From contig NZ_QEII01000236.1 in assembly GCF_003347515.1 (NCBI RefSeq), forward strand, positions 186,001 through 250,000: a stretch of DNA of 64,000 nucleotides, given 5' to 3'. The notes under the pieces were generated by a model, which saw only the letters and a list, made by a program, of their open reading frames with translations, made no database searches and was not told the origin of the DNA. The position numbers were made by a program, and so were the translations under genes. Positions 16,736 through 24,930 of this stretch are shown here, in pieces (within the stretch, counting starts at the first letter, position 1; every line of letters begins with the position of its first letter). This DNA comes from Rhodoferax ferrireducens. GTDB lineage: Bacteria > Pseudomonadota > Gammaproteobacteria > Burkholderiales > Burkholderiaceae_C.

Positions 16736-17947
16736 ATGATGGACACGTCAACTTCCGCTTCTACGCCCACAACGCTACCGGCAATTGCTACGTCATTGCG
16801 AGCGCAGCGCGGCAATCCACTGCCCGCCAAAGGCCCGTTGCTCACCCGCACCGGCTGGTCCGCCTTTATCCTCGCCTTGATCGTGGTCTGCGCCGTCGCG
16901 CCTGTTCTTAACTTGCTCGTGCCACGCGAGAGCATCTTCCACCTGAGCGACTACGCCGTGGGGCTGGTGGGCAAGATCATGTGCTACGCCATCTGCGCGC
17001 TGGCCATGGACTTGATCTGGGGCTACACCGGCATCCTGAGTCTGGGTCACGGTGTGTTCTTCGCGCTGGGTGGTTACGCCATGGGCATGTACCTGATGCG
17101 CCAGATTGGCACGGACGGCAACTACAAAAGCAATCTGCCCGACTTTATGGTGTTTCTGGACTGGAAGACCTTGCCCTGGCACTGGACCTTCAGCGACAGC
17201 TTTATCGCCACCTTGTTCCTGGTGGTGGCGGTGCCGGGCCTGGTGGCTTTTGTGTTTGGCTACTTTGCCTTTCGCTCGCGCATCAAGGGCGTGTATTTTT
17301 CCATCATCACCCAGGCCATGACCTTTGCCGCGATGCTGCTGTTCTTCCGCAACGAAACCGGTTTTGGCGGCAACAATGGCTTCACCGATTTCAAACGGAT
17401 TCTGGGCATTCCGGTTGCCACGCCCTCCATGCGCATGACGCTGTTTGTGATGACCGGCGTGACCTTGCTGGTTTTTTTCCTGCTGGCGCGCTGGCTGGTT
17501 AGCAGCAAGTTTGGCCGCGTGCTGCAGGCGGTGCGTGATGCGGAAACCCGCGTCATGTTCTCGGGCTACTCGCCGGTTGGCTACAAGCTCACCATCTGGA
17601 CCATCTCGGCCATGATGTGCGGCGTGGCCGGCGCCTTGTATGTGCCGCAAGTGGGCATCATCAACCCGAGCGAAATGAGCCCGGCCAACTCGATCGAGAT
17701 TGCCATCTGGGCCGCCGTCGGTGGGCGTGCTTCGCTGATTGGTCCGATCGTCGGCGCCTTTATCGTCAATGGTGCCAAGAGCTGGCTGACGGTGGCCTAC
17801 CCGGAATATTGGTTGTACTTTTTGGGCGCCTTGTTTATTGGCGTGACGCTGTTTTTGCCGAGTGGTGTGGTCGGGCTTGTCAAAGGGATTTCGTCGTTGC
17901 GAGCGCAGCGTGGCAATCCAATGGCTAAAAAGGGAGACGCCAAATGA
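16736..17947 (+). CDS. urtC: Urea ABC transporter permease UrtC, with repeat-encoded ends
   Basis: A 403-residue LivM-type permease with about ten membrane helices and the family stretches DLIWGYTGILSLGHGVFFALG, YFAFRSRIKGVYFSIITQA and VRDAETRVMFSGYSPVGYK. It pairs with UrtB. Both ends are odd: SLRAQRGNP occurs at residues 20-28 and again about 12 residues before the stop. Each copy is encoded by a GTCATTGCGAG-type palindromic repeat arm (16792-16819 and 17893-17920), so non-family sequence has been added at the cytoplasmic tails. The start ATG at 16736 follows GGAGG and directly abuts the urtB stop; the stop overlaps urtD by 4 bp. Confidence 0.95.
   Translation: MMDTSTSASTPTTLPAIATSLRAQRGNPLPAKGPLLTRTGWSAFILALIVVCAVAPVLNLLVPRESIFHLSDYAVGLVGKIMCYAICALAMDLIWGYTGILSLGHGVFFALGGYAMGMYLMRQIGTDGNYKSNLPDFMVFLDWKTLPWHWTFSDSFIATLFLVVAVPGLVAFVFGYFAFRSRIKGVYFSIITQAMTFAAMLLFFRNETGFGGNNGFTDFKRILGIPVATPSMRMTLFVMTGVTLLVFFLLARWLVSSKFGRVLQAVRDAETRVMFSGYSPVGYKLTIWTISAMMCGVAGALYVPQVGIINPSEMSPANSIEIAIWAAVGGRASLIGPIVGAFIVNGAKSWLTVAYPEYWLYFLGALFIGVTLFLPSGVVGLVKGISSLRAQRGNPMAKKGDAK
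16792..16819 (+). repeat. GTCATTGCGAG-type repeat arm inside urtC (N-terminal end)
   Basis: A 28-nt single arm, GTCATTGCGAGCGCAGCGCG then GCAATCCA, matches the arms of the inverted pair at 28573-28635 with one difference. It is read in-frame and encodes SLRAQRGNP. Confidence 0.85.
17893..17920 (+). repeat. GTCATTGCGAG-type repeat arm inside urtC (C-terminal end)
   Basis: A second single arm in the same orientation, with minor changes (GTCGTTGCGAGCGCAGCGTG then GCAATCCA), encodes SLRAQRGNP shortly before the urtC stop. Confidence 0.85.
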
Positions 17948-18819
17948 CCCCCGACCTCCTGGAAGAAGGCGCACGCCGACTCGCGGCGCGCCAGCAGAAA
18001 GAGCAACTCGGCAAGACCGAATCAGGCGGGCGTGCGGCGGGCTTCTCGCGCCTGCACACGCCGGGTGATGTGGATGTGACCCACGGCCGCATCCTGTACC
18101 TGGAAGACGTGAGCGTGAGCTTTGACGGCTTCAAGGCCATCAACAAACTGTCGCTTGACATCGCACCCGGTGAGCTGCGCTGCATCATCGGGCCCAACGG
18201 CGCGGGCAAGACCACCATGATGGACATCATCACCGGCAAAACGCGGCCGGACGAGGGGCGGGTTTACTTTGGCAGCACGATTGATTTGCTGCGCTACAAG
18301 GAATCCGAGATTGCGCAAATGGGCATCGGGCGCAAGTTTCAAAAGCCCACGGTGTTTGAACACCTCACGGTGTTTGAGAATCTGGAGCTCGCGCTCAAGA
18401 CCGACAAGGCGGTGACCGCCTCCCTGTTCTTCCGGCTGGACTCGACCCAGTCAGACCGCCTGCTTGACGTGCTGCACACCATTCATCTGGCGGACAGCGT
18501 GTCACGCCTGGCGGGCAACTTGAGTCATGGGCAAAAGCAGTGGCTGGAGATTGGCATGCTGCTGATGCAAGACCCCAAGCTGCTGCTGCTGGACGAACCG
18601 GTGGCCGGCATGACCGATGAAGAAACCGAGCGCACCGCCGAGCTGTTTTTGAGCCTCAAAGGCAAGCACTCGCTGATGGTGGTGGAGCACGACATGAGCT
18701 TCATCAACACCATCTCCGACATCGTCACCGTGCTGTGCGAAGGCTCGGTACTGGCGCAAGGCACGCTGGCGCAGGTGCAGGCGGACGAACGGGTGATTGA
18801 GGTTTACCTCGGAAGATGA
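17944..18819 (+). CDS. urtD: Urea ABC transporter ATPase UrtD
   Basis: A 291-residue LivG-type ATP-binding subunit. An N-terminal extension of about 48 residues precedes the domain; then come Walker A GPNGAGKTT (about residue 84), the signature LSHGQKQWLEIG (about 196; LSHGQ in place of LSGGQ, usual in UrtD), Walker B LLLLDEPVAGM and the switch His in VVEHDM. It energises urea uptake together with UrtE. It overlaps urtC and urtE by 4 bp (ATGA) at each end, giving tight translational coupling. Confidence 0.96.
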   Translation: MTPDLLEEGARRLAARQQKEQLGKTESGGRAAGFSRLHTPGDVDVTHGRILYLEDVSVSFDGFKAINKLSLDIAPGELRCIIGPNGAGKTTMMDIITGKTRPDEGRVYFGSTIDLLRYKESEIAQMGIGRKFQKPTVFEHLTVFENLELALKTDKAVTASLFFRLDSTQSDRLLDVLHTIHLADSVSRLAGNLSHGQKQWLEIGMLLMQDPKLLLLDEPVAGMTDEETERTAELFLSLKGKHSLMVVEHDMSFINTISDIVTVLCEGSVLAQGTLAQVQADERVIEVYLGR

Positions 18820-19514
18820 ACATGCTGAACGTCAAGAACATCAACCAATACTACGGCGGCTCGCACATCCTGCGCGATGTCAGTCTGCAGGCCACGCTGG
18901 GCCAGGTGACTGTGATTTTGGGCCGCAACGGCGTGGGCAAAACCACACTGCTGAAAAGCCTGATGGGCCTGGTGCCGATCAAGACCGGCAGCATCGAGTT
19001 TGACGGCAAACCGATGCAAAACGCCACGCCCTACGAGCGCGCTCGCGCCGGCATCGGCTTTGTGCCGCAAGGGCGCGAAATTTTCGCGCGGCTCACGGTG
19101 GAAGAAAACCTGCGCATGGGCCTGGCCTACAAAAGTGCCAGCACGCCGATTCCCCCCGAGCTGTTTGAACTGTTCCCGGTGCTCAAGCAGATGCTGCAGC
19201 GCCGCGGTGGCGATTTGTCGGGCGGGCAGCAACAGCAACTGGCGATTGCCAGAGCGCTCGCGGCCAGCCCGAAGCTATTGATTTTGGACGAACCCACCGA
19301 GGGCATTCAGCCCAGCATCATCAAGGACATTGGCCGCGTCATCCGCATGCTCAGCAGCCGGGGCGACATGGCAATCGTGCTGGTGGAGCAGTACTACGAC
19401 TTTGCCCAGGAGCTGGCCGACGACTATGTGGTGATGGAGCGTGGCGCCGTGCTGGCCCGCGGCAAAGGCGCGAACATGGACATTGACGGTGTCCGGCAAC
19501 TGGTTGCCATTTGA
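18816..19514 (+). CDS. urtE: Urea ABC transporter ATPase UrtE
   Basis: A 232-residue LivF-type ATP-binding subunit starting MNMLNVKNINQYYGGSHILR, with Walker A GRNGVGKTT (about residue 36), the UrtE-typical AGIGFVPQGREIFARLTVEENL, the signature LSGGQQQQLAIARAL, Walker B LLILDEPTEGIQPS and the switch His replaced by Gln in VLVEQYYDFA, as is usual in this family. It is the last gene of the operon. The convergent response-regulator gene ends 36 bp downstream, and I see no terminator in the gap. Confidence 0.96.
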   Translation: MNMLNVKNINQYYGGSHILRDVSLQATLGQVTVILGRNGVGKTTLLKSLMGLVPIKTGSIEFDGKPMQNATPYERARAGIGFVPQGREIFARLTVEENLRMGLAYKSASTPIPPELFELFPVLKQMLQRRGGDLSGGQQQQLAIARALAASPKLLILDEPTEGIQPSIIKDIGRVIRMLSSRGDMAIVLVEQYYDFAQELADDYVVMERGAVLARGKGANMDIDGVRQLVAI

Positions 19515-19549
19515 AGGCCCCGCGTTCCCGGTTTTGAATCACTCGTTGT

Positions 19550-21211
19550 TCAGCTCAGGGTGGTGGGCACCTTGGCGGGCGCACCACCCGTGCGCAGTGT
19601 CAGCCCACCGGCCTGGCGTTTTTGTTCGCCCAGTGCCGGCTTGCTGTTGAGGGTGCAGAAACGGCTGCGCAGGTCCTGAACAATTTCAGTCAGGGCCGCT
19701 GCATCGGAAATTTTTTCTGAGTAGCGATGCAGCACCAGGTAGGCAGTTTCAATCAGCTTGCCATTGAGAGTGGCGTTGCCGTGAAAAATCAGGTTCTTGA
19801 CGGCCGCCTTGGGGTCGCCCTCCATGCTGAGCAACATGGCGTGTTCGGCGAGTTTCAGAATCTGGGTGTGCGCCTCGCGCACGCGGGTGGCGTAGGGCTC
19901 GTGCACGGCTGCCGCCGCCGCAAGAAGTTCGCTCAAGGGCCGGCTGATGCAAAAACGCATGCCCAGCGTGTCGACAACTGCTTCCACTTCATTCAGTTGA
20001 ATGGCTTTGTTGGCCAGTTGGGCCATCAGGGCCAGCAGGTTGGAGGCTGCTTCAAAATCAAAGTCCGGGGATGTCACGGCTTTGGTCATGGCGCGTACCG
20101 CGTCCAGGGCCTGCGCAAACTGGTGAAGCTGAATGGAGGACAGGGCATCCACAATGCCTGCGAGCCGTTGATGGCGCACGCTTTTCGGATTTCTTTCGAT
20201 CAGGCGAACGAAGTCGTCACGACAGCGCTGCAGTCCCTTGCGGTCGCCGCTTTCCAGACGGGCGAAGGCCAGCAGCACCAGGGTCTGACAGTCGAACATT
20301 TTGGAGTCGAGCCCGAGTCGGGTGGTGCGGTCGAGTATGGCTTCGGCCTCTTTGCGGTCGCCGGCATAGTAGGTCATCATGCCCAGATTCTGCAGACGGC
20401 TGATGGAGGCGGGTGTGAGTTCGCTGGCCATCTTGTAGGTGGCCAGTGCCTTGTCAAACTTGCCAAGTTCAAACTGGGCGCGTCCCATCACATCGTAGGC
20501 GTCGGCGTAGCTGGGGTCTTCGCTGATCAGGTTCTCCAGGGTGCTGGCGGCTTTGGCGGTTTGCCCTTCATCGAGCAAAGAGCGCGCCACGCCCAGTTTG
20601 GCCCAGGGCAGGGTTTTGGCAGCCACCACCGCTTCGTACAACACCTGGGCCTGCGCGCACTTGCCGGTGCGCAGCAGCAGCTCGGCACCGACGCGGGCGG
20701 CGTACAGCCAGAACAGGCCCCGGGTCTCGAAGCGATGAAGACACAGATTGGCGGCGGTATCGAAGTCTTCCGCCTCGATCGCGGCAAATATCTCGGCCAG
20801 AGAAATCTTGCGGATGCGGGCCTGGCGCAGCCGCTCGCCCAGATGGACCGCTTTGTGTGGTTTAAGCAAATAGCCGTCCAGCGCCGACTCGGCGGCCTCG
20901 GCCACTTTGGCGTAGGTGGCCTCGGCGGTCACCATGATGAAGACGGTTGAAAATGGCAGGAGCTGGTTGCGACGCAGATCGTCCAGCAAATCCTGGCCGG
21001 ACATGACTTCGTTGGCGAAATGGTGCTCGCACAGAACGACGTCAAACGTGCGAAATTCCAATTGTCGGCGGGCATCCGCCAGGCGGGCGCATTGCACCAC
21101 GGTGCCCATCCCGAAGTCACGCAATTGCGCCACCAGGATGGAGCGTGACGTGGGGTTGCTTTCAATAATCAGGGCACTCGAAGCCGACAGGTCGTCCTCG
21201 GGCAGTGCCAT
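19550..21211 (-). CDS. Response-regulator-like protein: degenerate receiver plus TPR domain
   Basis: This 553-residue soluble protein has a receiver-like domain (about 10-130) and a helical TPR region (about 145-540, including LISEDPSYADAYDVMGRAQF and GKFDKALATYKMASELTPAS). In the receiver the usual Asp pair at the end of strand 1 is Glu17-Ser18 (ALIIESNPTSR), and the phospho-acceptor position in FDVVLCEHHF is Glu62. The conserved Lys is kept in LLKPH. Glu in place of the acceptor may mimic phosphorylation or make the domain a phosphorylation-independent docking module. It follows ureD on the same strand, with 85 bp and a TTGCGA-TT-TCGCAA palindrome between. Its role in nitrogen control is only suggested by position. 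Confidence 0.82.
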   Translation of the reverse strand: MALPEDDLSASSALIIESNPTSRSILVAQLRDFGMGTVVQCARLADARRQLEFRTFDVVLCEHHFANEVMSGQDLLDDLRRNQLLPFSTVFIMVTAEATYAKVAEAAESALDGYLLKPHKAVHLGERLRQARIRKISLAEIFAAIEAEDFDTAANLCLHRFETRGLFWLYAARVGAELLLRTGKCAQAQVLYEAVVAAKTLPWAKLGVARSLLDEGQTAKAASTLENLISEDPSYADAYDVMGRAQFELGKFDKALATYKMASELTPASISRLQNLGMMTYYAGDRKEAEAILDRTTRLGLDSKMFDCQTLVLLAFARLESGDRKGLQRCRDDFVRLIERNPKSVRHQRLAGIVDALSSIQLHQFAQALDAVRAMTKAVTSPDFDFEAASNLLALMAQLANKAIQLNEVEAVVDTLGMRFCISRPLSELLAAAAAVHEPYATRVREAHTQILKLAEHAMLLSMEGDPKAAVKNLIFHGNATLNGKLIETAYLVLHRYSEKISDAAALTEIVQDLRSRFCTLNSKPALGEQKRQAGGLTLRTGGAPAKVPTTLS

Positions 21212-21272
21212 CAGAAACGCCCCGTTTGACTGGCTGCGTCAGATGTTTTTGTGGAAATTTTGTCACCTCGTA

Positions 21273-21286
21273 TTGCGATTTCGCAA
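21273..21286. promoter_or_regulatory. TTGCGA-TT-TCGCAA palindrome upstream of the TPR regulator
   Basis: This 14-bp inverted repeat lies in the 85-bp gap between ureD and the response-regulator-like gene and could be an operator. Nothing else supports this. Confidence 0.35.
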
Positions 21287-21296
21287 AATAATAGCA

Positions 21297-22127
21297 CTAC
21301 GTGGACCAAATGCGTGGATTTATGGCAGGCAGGCTCCACAGGTGTTGACGCCACGCAGACCAGACCTGGCGCAGCAAATCCATGGCGGGCTCCACCACGG
21401 GGGCCAGTACCCTGAGCACGATGACCTGTCCATTCGGGCTAGTGGCACCGGCGGTGTGGCGCAGGCCGTGCGCGTGGATGAGCTCCCGGGCCACGTCCAG
21501 TGCCTGTTCGCGTCGCCCGCGTTCCAGCTTGCTTCCTGATGCAAAAAAGAGGGCTGCCAGGCAGCGATGGCCGGCCAGTCCCAGCGGGCCGTTCATCAAT
21601 CGGTGATCGTCGGCCTGGATGCGTCCGCGCTCCAGCCACACGCCGGGGACTTCAATGTGCTGCAAAAAACTGCCCTGCTCGAACGGCTGCTGGGCGTGGG
21701 GCAGACCCAGGGCCGTCACGTCCCAGCCCATGAACTCGGCCTGTGGTGCGAGATTGAGCGTGAGCTGATTTTCGGCGCGGCAGTGGTTGTAGCAAAGCGC
21801 CTCCAGCGGCAGCCACTCCAGGCGCGTCTGCTCCGTGAGCGTGATGTGGGTGCGCTGCAAAGCCAGCTCACCGTTGGATCGGTAAAACCGTGTGGCGCCT
21901 GGCGTGGTGATCAGGCCGTGGGCGGTGCCACCGGCGGTGACGGCGATATCCAGCGTGTCGCCGCCGACCAGACCGCCCGGCGGGTGCACCAACACGTTGT
22001 GGCACACCGCATCGCCTTCGGGGTACAGGCTTTGCAGGATGCGCAAGGGGCCGTCGTGCAGGAAATGGGCGACGGTGCGCTCGGCCTGCAAGGCGTAGTC
22101 AAGTTTCAGGGAGGCGTGCCAGGTCAT
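21297..22127 (-). CDS. ureD: Urease accessory protein UreD, separate from urease genes
   Basis: A 276-residue UreD/UreH protein with LHDGPLRILQSLYPEGDAV, VLVHPPGGLVGGD, TTPGATRFYRS and RLEWLPLEALCYNHC, all characteristic of the family. UreD, with UreF and UreG, scaffolds nickel delivery to apo-urease in the cytoplasm. In most proteobacteria ureD directly precedes ureABC; here it is followed by a response-regulator-like gene and preceded by an ABC transporter, and no urease structural gene is in the window. It lies 58 bp downstream of the permease and is probably co-transcribed with that transporter from the sigma-54 promoter at 24874. Confidence 0.95.
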   Translation of the reverse strand: MTWHASLKLDYALQAERTVAHFLHDGPLRILQSLYPEGDAVCHNVLVHPPGGLVGGDTLDIAVTAGGTAHGLITTPGATRFYRSNGELALQRTHITLTEQTRLEWLPLEALCYNHCRAENQLTLNLAPQAEFMGWDVTALGLPHAQQPFEQGSFLQHIEVPGVWLERGRIQADDHRLMNGPLGLAGHRCLAALFFASGSKLERGRREQALDVARELIHAHGLRHTAGATSPNGQVIVLRVLAPVVEPAMDLLRQVWSAWRQHLWSLPAINPRIWST

Positions 22128-22184
22128 GGATTAAAGCAAGAGCCAGATGGAGAGGATGAAGAGGGAGGGAGAGAGGGCGGGCAA

Positions 22185-22952
22185 CTATTCGCCCTGCGAG
22201 CCGCGATGCGCCCAGGCGGTCGTGTTCTTTTCAACGTAGCTGAACAACTCGTACATCGCCATGGCCATGGCCCCGATCACGACCAGGCCGGCAAAGGCCA
22301 GCGGCATGCGTTGCGACGAGCCGGCCGACTGCATCAGGTAGCCAATGCCCGAGTCGCCCGCGGTCATCTCGGCCAGCACGGTGCCGACAAAGGCCAATGT
22401 GATGGCGATCTTGAGCGAGCCGAAGAAATAGGGCATGGCGCGCGGCAAGCCCACCTTGACCAGCACGTCCCAGCGTTTGGCGCCCAGCACTCGCAACACG
22501 TCCTCCAACTCGGGCTCCAGCGTGGCCAGGCCCGTGGCCATGTTGACCGTGATCGGAAAAAAAGAAATCAGGAAGGCGGTCAGGATGCCCGGCCCCACGC
22601 CTATGCCGAACCAGACGATCAGGATGGGCACCAGCGCGGCCTTCGGGACCGCGTTGAACGCCACCAGCAGCGGGTACACCGCCGCGTAGGCCAGGCGCGA
22701 TGAGCCGACCAGAAAACCCAGCATCACCCCGACCACGATGGAGATGCCAAAACCGACCATCGTGACCCAGAAGGTCTTCCAACCGGCCTCGGCAATCGGT
22801 CCGGCGAACTCGGCCATGGCCTGGCCAATGGCCAGGGGACTGGGAAAGATGAACTCGGGGATGGCAAAGCCCATGCAAATGATTTGCCACATCAGCAGGA
22901 GAATGAGCGCCAGCACAACCGGCGCCCAGTGTTCGGTGAGCTGGCGGTTCAT
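22185..22952 (-). CDS. ABC transporter permease (taurine/nitrate/pyrimidine type)
   Basis: A 255-residue BPD-type permease with about six helices and the EAA-like loop (EDVLRVLGAKRWDVLVKVGLP). It resembles SsuC/TauC/ThiX-class permeases. It works with the adjacent ATPase and binding protein; its start overlaps the ATPase stop by 4 bp. The substrate is unknown. Position beside ureD and purine-degradation genes suggests a nitrogenous compound. Confidence 0.9.
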   Translation of the reverse strand: MNRQLTEHWAPVVLALILLLMWQIICMGFAIPEFIFPSPLAIGQAMAEFAGPIAEAGWKTFWVTMVGFGISIVVGVMLGFLVGSSRLAYAAVYPLLVAFNAVPKAALVPILIVWFGIGVGPGILTAFLISFFPITVNMATGLATLEPELEDVLRVLGAKRWDVLVKVGLPRAMPYFFGSLKIAITLAFVGTVLAEMTAGDSGIGYLMQSAGSSQRMPLAFAGLVVIGAMAMAMYELFSYVEKNTTAWAHRGSQGE

Positions 22953-23791
22953 GCAGTGGTGCCCATCGGTTGAGTCTTGGCCTCATTTTTTCTGCCTGCA
23001 CCAATATGGCCACGTAACTCATGCACGATATCGGTGAACTCGCGGGTGTAGGTGATTTCCAGGTCGCGTGGATGCGGCAGGTCAATCTCGCGCTTGACCA
23101 CAAAACGGCCCGGGCTCTTGCTCATCACGTAAACCGTGTCGGCCAAAAAGACGGACTCGCGCAGGTCGTGCGTGACCAGGATGACATTGAATTTTTGCTC
23201 GGTCCAGAGGTCGCGCAGAATGCTCCACAACTCTTCGCGCGTGAAGGCGTCGAGTGCGCCAAAGGGCTCGTCCAGCAGCAACATTTTGGGCTCGTGAATG
23301 AGGGCGCGGCAGATGCTGGCGCGCTGCTGCATGCCGCCCGAGAGTTGCCAGGGGAACTTGTCTTCGTAGCCCGCCAAGCCCACTTTTTGCAGCAGTTGGC
23401 GGGCGCGTTCCTCGTACTCTTTGCGTTTCGCCTTGAATTGGCTGCGGTACGGCTCTACGATTTCCAGCGGCAGCAACACGTTGTCCACCGTGGTGCGCCA
23501 AGGCAGTAGCGACGGCGCCTGAAACGCCATGCCGGAGATCTTCAAAGGCCCGGTGACCGGCTGGCCGTCGATCAGAATGCGGCCCATCGAGGGCATGTTC
23601 AGCCCGGTGGCCAGTTTCATGAAGGTGGACTTGCCACAGCCGGACGGCCCGACGATGGCGATGAACTCGCCCTGATTCACCTTGAGGTCGATGGCCTCCA
23701 CCGCGAAGTGGTTCTGCCGGCGCAACGCCTCGTTGTAGGCGAGCCAGACGTCCTGAAAATCGACAAACCAGGGGAGGGGGGTGTATGACAT
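22949..23791 (-). CDS. ABC transporter ATPase (taurine/nitrate/pyrimidine type)
   Basis: A 280-residue ATP-binding protein of the SsuB/TauB class with Walker A GPSGCGKST (about residue 48), Q-loop GMAFQAPSLLPW, signature LSGGMQQRASICRAL, Walker B MLLLDEPFGALD and switch His in VTHDLRE. It begins one base before the binding-protein stop codon's end, so the three transporter genes form one coupled unit. The C-terminal tail beyond about residue 245 is family-typical. Confidence 0.93.
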   Translation of the reverse strand: MSYTPLPWFVDFQDVWLAYNEALRRQNHFAVEAIDLKVNQGEFIAIVGPSGCGKSTFMKLATGLNMPSMGRILIDGQPVTGPLKISGMAFQAPSLLPWRTTVDNVLLPLEIVEPYRSQFKAKRKEYEERARQLLQKVGLAGYEDKFPWQLSGGMQQRASICRALIHEPKMLLLDEPFGALDAFTREELWSILRDLWTEQKFNVILVTHDLRESVFLADTVYVMSKSPGRFVVKREIDLPHPRDLEITYTREFTDIVHELRGHIGAGRKNEAKTQPMGTTA

Positions 23792-24820
23792 TTATTTTTT
23801 TGGCAAGATATCCAGCTCCGCCTTGGTCGGCAGGAAGCTGGCGTTCCACACGGCATCGGCGTTGACCCGGGTTTTGGTGTTGAAGGCGTCCGACACCTGC
23901 GACGCCATCAAGGTGAGGCGCGGCCCTTTGACCTGCCCAAAGCCTTCGGCGCGGGCATCCGGACTGTTCACGGCGGTGTCGATGGCCAGTTTCAGGCGCC
24001 TCGTTTCCATCGCGACGTTGATGATGCCGTCGCGCTGGCGCACCGACTCAATCGCCGCCTCGGGCTTGGCGACGACCTCCTTGACGCCTTTGGTGAATGC
24101 CGCCAGAAACGCTTTGACGGCGGCCGGGTTTTCTTTGAGGATTTTGGGCGTGGCAATGATCACGTTGCCATAGAGCTTGACGCCGTTTTCAGCATAGGGG
24201 AACACCACCACGTCGGCGGCCTTGACGCCACGCGCTTCCAGATTCAGCAAGGAGGTGAAGGTGAAGCCGGTGATGGCGTCCACATCACCGCGTGCCAGCA
24301 TGGTTTCGCGCAGGGGCGGGTCCATGGCGGTCCACTGCACATTCGTGATGTTGTTGGCCTTGGCGAAGATCGGGAAGGCGCGCCGGCCCGCGTCGAACAC
24401 CGGGGCGCCAAACTTCTTGCCGCTCAGGTCCGCCAGCGTCTTGATGCCCGACTTCTTGAGCGCCATGACCGAGGCCGGCGTGTTGTTGTAGACCATCATG
24501 ATGGCGACCGGTTTGTTGGGCGAATCCGGGTTGTTGGCGTGGAACTCCATGAGCGCCGCCAGGTCGGCAAATCCCAGGTCGTAGGTGCCGGAAGCCACTC
24601 GGGTCACCGTCCCGCCGGAACCATTGCCAGCGTCAATGCTCACGTCCAGTTTGGCATCCTTGAAGTAGCCCTTGGCGGCAGGCGACAAAAACAGGGCGGC
24701 CGGCCCCTCGAAGCGCCAGTCGAGCTGGAACTTGATGGGCGTGTTTTGGGCCTGGGCCGCACCCAACGTGGCGCTCATGGCCAGTGTGGAGGCCAGCTTC
24801 AACAAGATGCGTTTGCTCAT
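23792..24820 (-). CDS. ABC transporter substrate-binding protein, NMT1/THI5-like
   Basis: A 342-residue exported protein with a signal peptide (residues 1-24, ending AAQA) and an NMT1-like fold: FQLDWRFEGPAALFLSPAAK, GNGSGGTVTRVASGTYDLGFAD and KSGIKTLADLSGKKFGAP. Relatives bind pyrimidine precursors, taurine, nitrate or related small nitrogen or sulfur compounds. I start at the ATG at 24818-24820 (MSKRILLKL), preceded by CCGGAG; a longer frame to 24898 would include the promoter. Expression is probably sigma-54 dependent from the element 54 bp upstream, which supports a nitrogen-scavenging role. Confidence 0.9.
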   Translation of the reverse strand: MSKRILLKLASTLAMSATLGAAQAQNTPIKFQLDWRFEGPAALFLSPAAKGYFKDAKLDVSIDAGNGSGGTVTRVASGTYDLGFADLAALMEFHANNPDSPNKPVAIMMVYNNTPASVMALKKSGIKTLADLSGKKFGAPVFDAGRRAFPIFAKANNITNVQWTAMDPPLRETMLARGDVDAITGFTFTSLLNLEARGVKAADVVVFPYAENGVKLYGNVIIATPKILKENPAAVKAFLAAFTKGVKEVVAKPEAAIESVRQRDGIINVAMETRRLKLAIDTAVNSPDARAEGFGQVKGPRLTLMASQVSDAFNTKTRVNADAVWNASFLPTKAELDILPKK

Positions 24821-24873
24821 ATAAAAACTCCGGTCAAGGCAAGGGATAGCACGGTTCGCATGGTGAAAAAGCA

Positions 24874-24889
24874 CGCAAGAACGGTGCCA
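24874..24889 (-). promoter_or_regulatory. Sigma-54 (RpoN) promoter of the transporter-ureD operon
   Basis: Read on the minus strand, TGGCACCGTTCTTGCG has GG and GC exactly 12 nt apart and matches TGGCAC-N5-TTGC fully. The predicted start is about 43 nt before the ATG at 24820. I did not find a convincing NtrC site upstream, where maeB ends. Confidence 0.7.
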
Positions 24890-24930
24890 AACACTCATCT
24901 GGGCACCGACGCGGACACGCGAGCAAGTCT

